Program-made: the position numbers and the translations under genes
In this document: piece by piece, positions 20,184 through 28,764 of the stretch
How positions within the stretch are numbered: position 1 is the first letter of the stretch
How the letters are laid out: each line of letters starts with the position of its first letter
The notes under the pieces: generated by a model
Seen by the model: only the letters and a program-made list of their open reading frames with translations
Databases searched by the model: none
Told to the model about the DNA's origin: nothing
Assembly: GCA_000969725.1 (NCBI GenBank)
Contig: JXSR01S072458.1
Reading direction: 5' to 3' (one strand)
DNA length: 28,764 bases
Source: Ophiothrix spiculata
Taxonomy: Eukaryota > Echinodermata > Ophiuroidea > Amphilepidida > Ophiotrichidae

Positions 20184-21881
20184 TTGTGGAAATAAATAAA
20201 ATTATGTTATTGTATAATTTGTTATGTTTATATATTGACATGTATAATTCAGGAGCTCAATGATTATGTCTTCCTTAATACGCGTTTATTTCATTATCTT
20301 TGTTTTGTTTTGTTTTTTCGCGGTACAATTGACTTGAATACAAATCTTAAAAGCGCGATTTTAAATAGTGCAATCCAATGGATTCCTGCTGTGATTTTAA
20401 TTACGTTGTAATTCTATAAAACATATTGCAAACTATATCTGTAACAATATGGGTTTGATATTTGTTCAATTTAATGCTTCAAAAGTGATAAGCATTTAAG
20501 AAAGTTCATTAATGCTAAACTATCAGTGGGCTTAGGTTGGTCTTATTTAAACTGCCAATCATAACTTAAGTGAAATAACCGTTATATTTGGTTGACTTTC
20601 AAATTGATAAATGTTTTTGAACCAGAATAGATATTATGTACTTAGATGTAAAATTAACTAATTATATTGTTTTCAATATACTTCGAATTTATTTGATAAT
20701 TAACATTAGGAAAAAAATTGTAAAGAATTGATAAATGACAATTATAACATTGAGCGTCATTGACCACATTGATTAATCACATGAAAACAAAAGAGGTGTA
20801 CTTTCCAAATTCAAGTCAATAAATAGCCACGGGGTTTAATTAGTGGTAAATTAATAATGGTGTAATATGCATGAAAACGGCTTCTTAAGTAGTTTTAATT
20901 GAAAGATTAATATGCTTATTAAATAATGAAAACGTTTTAGTCGCTCCTTAATTAGCAATTTCTTAAACCAAAACCATTACCTCATTAGCCCTGTTAGCTC
21001 TGAGAGTAGTTAACTAATTATAACAAAAGGTGACACCAATATCATGAATATAGATATGTATTTCAACATCAATTGACTTTACGATAAGAAAAATGTATTT
21101 CTTTGCTTTACTTTTTAATTTTAGCCAAAATGTGTTGATTGATTTGTAATAACTAGATTAACCTAATATTTGGAATGTTCTCACTGAACTTCTTATGTTA
21201 ATGGAATAAATAAGTCTGAACTTGCGACCAATATAGCCTTCAAGAGAAAATGCGATCACTTCATCCATTCAAAGGATCAAATGTTTGTTAAAGACTGGAT
21301 TTGTAAAGTAGTAAGCTTTTAATAAAATTCAGTAATTATCAACAGTTTTCAGTATCAGATTTATATCCCATTTCTGAGTATAGTTAAATCCAAACCAAAT
21401 CGCATTCATAGCATACTTTCTTTGAAGGCAATGAACTTTATTTAATGGTGTACCTGTGAATGTCTTGGAAGTAATTGTATTTTGGGAGTTAATCGCATAA
21501 ATCTTGTTTAGGGTATGCGCTTGTTTTAGGTTCATTACTTCTGAGCATTTTTCGGATACGTATGTTCAAAGATGACGAATTAAGTCAAGCATTAGCTTGA
21601 TTTGTTCTCAATCACTTTTTAAACGCAGGAGCATTTTTAAATCCAATGTGTACATCCTTCCGGATTGCGAAAGCAGTGTTTCAGGGATTAGGAGTTAATG
21701 TATTCAACACTTTGGTGTGATTAAATTGAACGAATTCAGATGTTTGTGGAAGTGTGAGACAGGAAATGAAAAAGGAATCGAGACTGTAAAACGAGGTAGT
21801 CTGGTGTAAAAAGAGGAAGAGATTATTGGGATAAGGAGATAAAATAGGGAGTATTTCTGCTCGTTCGTAAGATTAAAAGTG
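20184..21881 (+). repeat. R repeat, copy R1 (fullest copy)
   Basis: About 1.7 kb, aligned over its length with R2 (left 1 kb) and R3 (right 1.6 kb). Diagnostic shared words include tttcattatctttgttttgt, gagcgtcattgaccacattg, agccacggggtttaattagt, gaacttgcgaccaatatagc and ggagtatttctgctcgttc. No terminal inverted repeats or target duplication are visible, and no ORF survives in all copies. The minus-strand ORF at 21329-21535 is interrupted by indels in R3. Rich in TAATTA/ATTAAT words. It may be a segmental duplicate of a non-coding locus or an unclassified repeat. Confidence 0.8.
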
Positions 21882-22110
21882 CTGTTGCCATATAGTCATA
21901 TAAAAAAAAAGAGCCTATGAAGGAATACGTGGACTTAAGATCTTGCGAACTTAAATAAGTATTTCGTCTATATTTCTTTTATATTCAAAGTGATGATTGA
22001 AAATGAATAACACTTAAACGTTATATATGAATATACTAGGTCTTATCTCTAAAGCTGAATAATTTTAGATGACTTACATATGATGCTGTCTATATAAGAT
22101 AAGTACCCAA
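21882..22110. other. Unassigned spacer between R1 and the tandem-motif region
   Basis: A+T-rich, with an A-run at about 21902-21910. No gene or repeat end recognised. Confidence 0.4.
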
Positions 22111-22112
22111 TA

Positions 22113-22330
22113 ACTTCATTAATGGCATCATATATTATGGCTATGTTTAATTCACAGGTGCTAATAAATTACTTCATTAATGAGTGCTAATCAGTTGGTG
22201 TTATCATACTAACTTCATACTTCATCGGTGGGTGCAATCTATCTAAGTTGACCTCATCCTATATACACCTTCTTTAGCAATGAGTGTTATGAACCAAATT
22301 AAAGATGACTTCATCAATGTGTGTTATCTT
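22113..22330 (+). repeat. Degenerate tandem-like ACTTCAT motif array
   Basis: The word ACTTCATYRRTG followed by a G/T-rich tail recurs at 22113, 22171, 22219 and 22308, and a related caatgagtgttat occurs at about 22278. Spacings are 58, 48 and 89 bp, so it is a decayed array. Its right part lies inside the inverted segment and is therefore also seen near 27870-27931. Confidence 0.5.
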
Positions 22331-22968
22331 ATCTACACCGTAAGATTGATTCATAACCGAATTGGTGCTTTTTACTTAAGATAACTCTATCAATAGTACA
22401 TCCTGAGCAAAGTAACGATTTTCACTTAAACTGTAATACTTATAAATGGAGTCGGGTCTTAAGTCACTCGAATCCTTCAATTTTATCTTTATTGTGTTAA
22501 TATTTTACCACATTTTCATCCTCCAAACATAATATGGTCAGAATTGGTCATTGCGTGTCGGGATATAGGCCTAAACAAAGTGTTGAAAGAAAAAAAAAGA
22601 CAAAGAAAAGAGAAAGAAAAGGAAAACGCATTAACACCAGATCAAAGTTGACGCTTAGCAATATGGTACTTGAAACGAGAGTGTAATGTGTATCATTTTT
22701 AGAATTATTTAATAAAAACATCAATCCAATCGGAAAGGATACACCGCTATTTTGATATCATGATTGAAGAAAACATCAGAACAGATGGTAAATATTAATA
22801 GTCGGCTCTATCATGCATGGAAGGGGATCATGACATAGGCATCAAATTTTATTTTAAATGCTGCGTTTAGACATCACATGTTACGAGTGGTTAGCTTTCG
22901 CTCATCAGGTTGGAAATACACCCCTTAGCAATATAAATCATACATGACTTTCTATTAGAAAGTGACTG
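22257..22968 (+). repeat. Inverted segment I, left copy
   Basis: 712 bp whose reverse complement recurs at 27226-27931 with scattered substitutions and few indels. Both ends are sharp: tccta at 22257 and gaaagtgactg ending at 22968. It includes a purine-rich tract (about 22585-22625), which becomes a pyrimidine tract in the other copy. No TIR or target duplication at its ends and no ORF kept in both copies. Confidence 0.9.
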
Positions 22969-24360
22969 GAGCGTGTCTGCTATATCATAATCGTAACTAC
23001 ACCTCCTGTCCTCATTTCGTAACATTTTGTCGCGTAGTTAGTTCACACTTTCATATTCAGTTTATGTTTATGCGTTCACCCTACAGCAGAATATTCAAAA
23101 AGCCTTTCTTATAATCTGACCTTAATACCATATACTATCTATCCCCAAAAGAACGTTCATCTTACAAACTGAACGAAAACCACAGGGCGGAACACGAGTT
23201 TGAATTGCCCAATGCACAGGGATGAACGGGTAAACGTTGTTGCTAACATGCCTCGTAATTATCTTGCAATTTGGCAATCTAAATTCATAACAAAAGTCAA
23301 AAGTATAGATAAGAGATTTTGAACCTGGACAATTAGACTAGATTACGAAATGTCTTATGAAAAATTCGGACTATAAGTGCCGTTGCAGCGTTTCAAAATA
23401 AATTTGATTCGTCATATTCTATCCTATGTATAAGCATGATAAGTGGGATTTGGTAATGACAAAACCAACAATTAATGGACATACCGTATTAAGGAGAATT
23501 AAGCAAAGACAAAAATACACTAAAAATATTATCCACCCGACGCACAGATCGCTAAATCGCATCACAGATGGGATGGCAGAGATATTACAATAATCTGCTC
23601 TAATAATACTATTAGATATCATGGATGAACGAGTGGAATATACAATATAAAATGCAAACAGGTAACGTCTTTGATGATTAGGCAGATTATTCATTATGCA
23701 GGGAGAGATTAAGCCCAACTGTCATGCAGCTTGTGCTAGGTGTGGGGAGTAACGCCTGCAAGAACGGTTCCCTTCAAATATTGATGAGTTTTGGAATATG
23801 CATGATATTGGAAACTTGATATGGTCATAAGCATGACCATATTTTTGCATTAAATGCAAAATTGGTAACCTTTTATGTGATCCAAAATCTTAAGAACGCA
23901 ATTCATAGAGAGATTGCGTATTCGTGATCAGTTAAATTATTGTCATTCTCATAAATATGAAAAGAATTTATGGTCACGTTTACCTCTCCTGAACACTATT
24001 GCGCAATCTCTATAATATCGACAATATCGAAAATGTTGTTTTAGTATTTTTTGCATTGAATTCAAAGACAAGGGATGATCTTACATTATCTAACAATGGA
24101 GTTTTTAGTTCCACAAGATGTTTATCGGTTTATTCTCAAAAACACAAAGCTTTTGAGTTTTCAAAACGTTTTTATTGCTTTTTTTTTATCTTTTCCGATA
24201 TGTTTTCTTTTACGGTTCGACGTTCTTTGGTTCATTAAATATTTCGTTGATACATTTGGTTGTTTCAAATGATGTTTAGTACGACGAAGTTTTACATATA
24301 AGCCAATTTGCCATATTCATAAGAACTAGCAAATGATTTTTACTAGCCTTTAACTGTATC
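22969..24360. other. Region without recognised gene
   Basis: Contains small palindromes: ATATGGTCA/TGACCATAT (about 23819-23843) and tttttgcattaaatgcaaaa (about 23844-23863). An inverted pair agagattgcg/cgcaatctct lies near 23910 and 24002. The minus-strand frame at 23419-23718 starts at TTG and is hydrophobic, as A+T-rich frames often are. The overlapping plus frames at 23999-24272 show no domain. Nothing supports a gene. Confidence 0.4.
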
Positions 24361-24408
24361 TTTTTCTAATTGGTATACTTTGGATTTTTCTAATTGGTAT
24401 ACTTTGGA
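24361..24408 (+). repeat. 24-bp perfect tandem duplication
   Basis: Two identical 24-base units (tttttctaattggtatactt plus tgga) lie head to tail at 24361-24384 and 24385-24408. Confidence 0.9.
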
Positions 24409-24674
24409 ATATTAAAGTGCTAAGGCTTCGGGGCACAATTAAGCCACAACTTTGTGCAGCCGGCCGCAACCTTACCACAGCCTAATTTTTCCAAATGGCG
24501 ACCGTAGGCTTGATTGATCACCTCAATATTATTGTACAATATTCATTACATGTTTTGAAATTATTTTAGAGATGCATAATTTCATTTCTTCTGTTATTTC
24601 ATCTGTAACTATAAAAGTAAGGATAGCCTAGAAAAGTATAATTTACTACCTTTTGCTATATTAGTAAAAGCTTC
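24409..24674. other. Unassigned stretch before R2
   Basis: Begins with a small G+C-richer patch (about 24420-24480, with gcagccggccgcaac) that stands out from its surroundings. It then returns to A+T-rich sequence with an aatattattgtacaatatt palindrome near 24525. Origin of the patch is unknown. Confidence 0.4.
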
Positions 24675-25640
24675 TTGTGGTAAGAAATGAAATCATGTTA
24701 TGGTATAATATGTAATGTTTATATATTAAACTGTATAAATTCAGTAGATCAATAATTATGTCTTTTTTAATACGCGTTTATTTCATTATCTTTGTTTTGT
24801 TTTGATTTTCGCGGTACAATTAATTTTAATACAAATCTTAAAAACACCATCTTAAAAGTGCAATCCAATATATTCCTGCTGTGATTTTAGTTCTATAAAA
24901 CATATTGCAAACTATATCTGTAACAATATGAATATGATATTTGCTTAATTTAATGCTTCAAAAGTGATAAGCAATTAAGAAAGTTCAGTTATGCTAAGCT
25001 TAGATTGGTCTTATTTAAGATGCCAATCGCAACTTTGGCCTAAATGAAATAATCGTTATATTTCGGTGGGTATGGTTGACTTTCACATTTAATTTATTAC
25101 AATATTGTTAAATGTTTTTGAACCGGAATAGATATATTTGATGTACTTAGATGTAAAATAAGCTAATTACATTGTTTTCAATACACTTCGAATTTATTCG
25201 ATAATTAACATTACATAAAAAATTCTAAAGAATTGATAAATGACAATTATAACATTGAGCGTCATTGACCACATTGATTAATCACATGAAAAACAAAAGA
25301 AGTGTACTTTCCAAATTCAAGTCAATACATAGCCACGGGGTTTAATTAGTGGTAAATTAATAATGATGCAATATGCATGAAAATGCTTCCTAAGTAGTTT
25401 TAATTGGAATATTAAGATGATTATTAAATAATGCAAACGTTTTGGTCGCTCCTTAATAAGCAATTTCTTAAACCAAAACCATTACCTCATTAGCCCTGTT
25501 AGCTCTGAGAGTAGTTAACTAATTATAACAAAAGGTGACACCAATATCATGAATATAGATATGTATTTCAACATCAATTGACTTTACGATAAGAAAAATG
25601 TATTTCTTTGCTTTGCTTTTTAATTAAGCCAAAATGTGTT
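24675..25640 (+). repeat. R repeat, copy R2 (3'-truncated)
   Basis: Matches R1 from its left end to about R1 position 21130, then jumps at aaaatgtgtt directly into the start of R3. The block 25459-25614 is identical to R1 20954-21109 over all 156 bases. Elsewhere R2 shares indels and variants with R3 instead, for example a cggtgggtatg segment missing from R1. Confidence 0.85.
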
Positions 25641-27223
25641 TGTTTTGATTTTCGCGGTACAATTAATTTGAATACAAATCTTAAAAACGCCTTCTTAAAA
25701 GTGCAATCCAATATATTCCTGCTGTGATTTTAATTAAGTTGTAATTCTATAAAACATATTTGCAAACTATATCTGTAACAATATGAATATGATATTTGCT
25801 TAATTTAATGCTTCAAAAGTGATAAGCAATTAAGAAAGTTCAGTTATCAGTGGTCTTATTCAAAATGCCAATCGCAACTTTGGTCTAAATGAAATAACCG
25901 TTATATTTCGGTGGGTATGATTGACTTTCAAATTTAATTTATTATACAATATTGTTGAATGTTTTTGAACCAGAATAGATATGATGTACTTAGATGTAAA
26001 ATTAACTAACTATATTGTTTTCAATGCACTTCGAATTTATTCGGTAATTAACATGAACGGAAAAAATTCTAAAGAATTGATAAATGACAATTATAACATT
26101 GAGCGTCATTGACCACATTGATTAATCACATGAAGTGTACTTTCCAAATTCAAGTCAATACATAGCCACGGGGTTTAATTAGTGGTAAATTAATAATGAT
26201 GTAATATGCATGAAAACTGCTTCCTAAGTAGTTTTAATTGAAAGATTAATATGCTTATTAAATAATGAAAACGTTTTAGTCGCTCCTTAATTGGCAATTT
26301 CTTAAACCAAAACCATTACCTCATTAGCCCTGTTAGCTCTGAGAGTAGTTAACTAACTATAACAAAAGGATAACACCAATATAATGAATATAGATATGTA
26401 TTTCAACATCAGTTGAGTTTACGATAAGAAAAATGTATTTCTTTACTTTGCTTTTTAATTAAGCCAAAATGTGTTTATTGATTTGTAATAACTAGATTAA
26501 CCTTACATTTGGAATGTTCTCACTGAACTTCTTATGTTAAAGGAATAAATAAGTCTGAACTTGCGACCAATATAGCCTTCAAGAGAAAATGTGATCACTT
26601 CATCCATTCAAAGGATCAAATGTTTGTTAAAGACTGGATTTGTGAAGTAGTAAGCTTTTCATAAAACTCAGTTTTATTATTATCAACAGTTTTCACTATC
26701 AGATTTATATTCCAATTCTGAATATAGTTAAATCCAAACCAAATCGCATTCGTGGCATACTTTCTTAGAACTTTATTTAATGGTGTACCTGTGAATATCT
26801 TGGAAGTAATTGTATTTTAAAGTTAATCGCATAAATCTTGTTAGGGCAGAAGCTTGTCTTAGGTTCATTACTTTGAAGATTTATCAGGTTCGTGTGTTCA
26901 AAGACGATGAATTAAGTCAGGCATTATCTTAATTTTTTATCAATTACTTTTTTAACGCAGGAGCATTTTTTAATGGAGACCATCCAATATGTACATCCTT
27001 CCGGAATTTGCGAAAGCAGTGTTTCAGGGATTAAGAGTTAATATATTAAACACTTTGATATGATTAAATGGAACGAATTTAGATGTTTGTGGAAGTATGA
27101 GAGAGGAAATGAAAAATGAATCGAGACTGTAAAACGGGGCAGACTAGTGTCAAAAGAGGAAGAGATTATGGGATAAGGAGGTAAAATGGGGAGTATTTCT
27201 GCTCGTTCTTGGGATTAAAAGTG
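25641..27223 (+). repeat. R repeat, copy R3 (5'-truncated)
   Basis: Starts at tgttttgattttcgcgg, about 120 bp inside the R2 equivalent, and then runs to the same right end as R1 (ggagtatttctgctcgttc...aaaagtg). The R2/R3 junction lies where tgtgttgatt-like and tgttttgatt-like words coincide, consistent with tandem duplication by recombination at short homology. It abuts inverted segment I' within two bases. Confidence 0.85.
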
Positions 27224-27225
27224 TT

Positions 27226-27931
27226 CAGTCACTTTCTAATAGAAAGTCATGTATGATTTATTGCTAAGGGGTGTATATCCAACCTGATGAGCGAAAGCTA
27301 ACCTCCCGTAACACGTGATGTCTAAACGCAGCATTTAAAATAAAATTTGATGCCTATTTCATGGTCCCCTTCCATGCATGATAGAGCCGACTATTAATAT
27401 TTACCATCTGTTGCGATGTTTTCTTCAATCATGATATCAAAATAGTAGTGTATCCTTTCCGATTGGATTGATGTTTTTATTAAATAATTCTAAAAATGAT
27501 ACACATTCTCGTTACAAGTACCTTATTGCTAAGCGTCAACTTTGATCTGGTGTTAATGCGTTTTCTTTTTCTTTCTCTTTTCTTTGTCTTTTTTTCTTTC
27601 AACACTTTGTTTAGGCCTATATCCCGACACGCAATGACCAATTCTGACCATATTATGTTTGGAGGATGAAAATGTGGTAAAATATTAACACAATAAAGAT
27701 AAAATTGAAGGATTCGAGTGACTTAAGACCCGACTCCATTTATAAATATTACAGTTTAAGCGAAAGTCGTTGCTTTGCTCAGGTTGTACAATTGATGATA
27801 ACGTTATCTTAAGTAAAAAGCACCAATTCGGTTATGAATCAATCTTACGGTGCATATAAGATAACACACATTGATGAAGTCATCTTTAATTTGGTTCATA
27901 ACACTCATTGCTAAAGAAGGTATAGATAGGA
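27226..27931 (-). repeat. Inverted segment I', right copy
   Basis: Reverse-complement partner of 22257-22968. It begins cagtcactttc at 27226, two bases after R3 ends, and stops at tatagatagga where a (TAA)n tract starts. The pyrimidine tract at about 27555-27600 mirrors the purine tract in the left copy. Confidence 0.9.
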
Positions 27932-28115
27932 TAATAATAATAATAATAAAGGAGATTTATAAAGCGCAAGATGCAAGGCTTCAAAAACAAGCGGATGTAT
28001 GGGCCAAGTGCATGACAGCGAGGAAGCACAACAAAACAGCATGCTCAGAACGCGAGACACAGAAAACAGAAGAGCAATGCAAATGGAGCATGCACTCGCC
28101 CAAGACATACGTTGT
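27932..28115 (-). mobile_element. Minus-strand retroelement tail with (TAA)n / (ATT)n end
   Basis: Read on the minus strand the sequence ends ...cttgcatcttgcgctttataaatctcc followed by (TTA)n (27932-27949 here). A GCGCTTTATAAAT word just before an ATT-type tail is a common 3' end of LINEs and SINEs in marine invertebrates. No coding sequence is recognised upstream of it on that strand, so it is a short truncated copy or a SINE. Its right limit is a guess. Two opposite ORFs overlap here (27871-28140 plus, 27911-28108 minus) and neither has a recognisable domain. Confidence 0.45.
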
Positions 28116-28325
28116 CAGAGGACGCAAAAATAATGATTAAAAGCACAAGAAATATTAAAATATACAGATAATAAACAATAAAAGTTAGCAATCATAATAC
28201 AGTGCGTTCACAAAGGCATGTATATAAAACACAATTATTAACAGTAACAAGTTATTAAAAACAGCGAGGATGATATATGAGACATGATCAGAATTGCAAC
28301 AATAAATGAGTTGCAGAAAGCCCTG
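28116..28325. other. Short unassigned stretch
   Basis: A-rich on the plus strand. No gene seen. Confidence 0.4.
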
Positions 28326-28704
28326 GACTAAGGGGAGAGGTTGCCAGCACATCAGCCTCAGTCAAAAACACACAATTAAAACAGGGTAGATATTGCAAAA
28401 AATAGAAATTGCACACAGCCACAAATAAGTTGTCAGTGCTGTAGAATTGCGCGAGACGAAGGCAAACAATCAAATATGGAGATGGTGCGAGGATATATAT
28501 CCGAGGTAAAATAAAGACTAAGGGGAGAGGTTGCCAGCACATCACCCAAAGTCATACAAAATAATTGATTTGAAAGACACAAAATATGAAAATACATGCA
28601 TGATGAAGCTGATGACAAGCTGATGAAAAACGATGCTGATACTTTTCCAAGGCAAAATTAAGAACTAATGGGAGAGGTTGCTAGCACGTCACCCAAAGTC
28701 ATAC
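28326..28704. repeat. Three spaced copies of a ~37-bp motif
   Basis: The word actaaggggagaggttgcca, continuing gcacatcacccaaagtcatac, occurs at 28327, 28517 and, with substitutions, 28664. Spacings are 190 and 147 bp. The sequence between copies is only weakly similar, apart from a gcgaggat.atat word before the first two. On the minus strand it yields the recurring peptide DVLATSPLS in two different ORFs (28288-28545 and 28433-28618), a by-product of the repeat. It may be the edge of an array that continues beyond the window. Confidence 0.7.
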
Positions 28705-28764
28705 ACAAATGATGGTCGATCCCATATAAATGAAAACATGCGCAAGTAAAAGAAGCAAACATAA

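Noticed and set aside
23419-23718. Minus-strand hydrophobic ORF of 99 codons
   Set aside because: Starts at TTG; hydrophobic content is expected from A+T-rich frames; no family resemblance.
23999-24272. Two overlapping plus-strand ORFs
   Set aside because: Overlap in different frames, no domain, A+T-driven composition.
20184-27223. R repeat as an LTR retrotransposon with LTR-like copies
   Set aside because: No primer-binding site, polypurine tract, gag or pol between the copies, and R2/R3 are a truncated tandem pair and not two complete ends.
28288-28618. Two minus-strand ORFs sharing a DVLATSPLS peptide, considered as a repeat protein
   Set aside because: The shared peptide comes from the 37-bp DNA repeat in two different frames; the rest of the ORFs is unrelated.
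1-28764. CRISPR array, bacterial operon or phage content
   Set aside because: No regular short direct repeats with unique spacers, no dense ORFs with ribosome-binding sites; the repeats and LINE fragments are animal-type.

Overview
This window is animal nuclear DNA and holds no cellular protein-coding gene, tRNA gene or rRNA gene that I can support. It is strongly A+T-rich by eye, has no dense ORFs, and is filled with non-LTR retrotransposon tails, a tRNA-derived SINE, non-autonomous DNA transposons and large non-coding duplications. The mix (an L1/Tx1-type and a CR1/L2-type LINE end, AAGCGCT...GCGCTATATAA-type 3' tails, GTAGGCCTA-type words near 19074 and 22565) fits a marine invertebrate, perhaps an echinoderm or other non-vertebrate deuterostome. 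That assignment is inference and not firm.

Layout. Bases 1-619 are the open 3' end of a LINE ORF2 with a post-RT Cys/His motif. From about 835 to 14130 the window is three diverged head-to-tail copies (A, B, C) of one non-coding unit, called P here. C (8080-14130) is the most complete. B (4140-7730) lacks an internal block. A (835-2658) is partial and is broken at 2658 by a patch of retroelement pieces: two LINE 3' ends meeting tail to tail at a GTCAA repeat, a foldback hairpin, and an inverted scrap of P itself. Copy C carries two clean younger insertions that the sister copies lack: a TTAA-flanked MITE (10264-10618) and a tRNA SINE (about 12113-12430).

The middle holds a TA-flanked Tc1/mariner-like element of about 1 kb with TIRs of about 225 bp (15069-16076), a TTAA-flanked element that is one hairpin over its whole length (16493-16947), and about 3 kb of A+T-rich DNA without recognisable genes. 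The right third is a second duplication system. A repeat of about 1.7 kb (R) occurs once at 20184-21881 and as a truncated tandem pair at 24675-27223. A segment of about 710 bp is present in opposite orientations at 22257-22968 and 27226-27931. The last 0.8 kb has a minus-strand retroelement tail with (TAA)n and three copies of a short repeat.

Nothing here forms a pathway or operon. The most interesting signals are non-coding: a 62-bp core almost unchanged in all three P copies while their flanks diverged, a 156-bp block identical between R1 and R2, and several long hairpin-forming repeats. I do not see convincing evidence of a new biological system.
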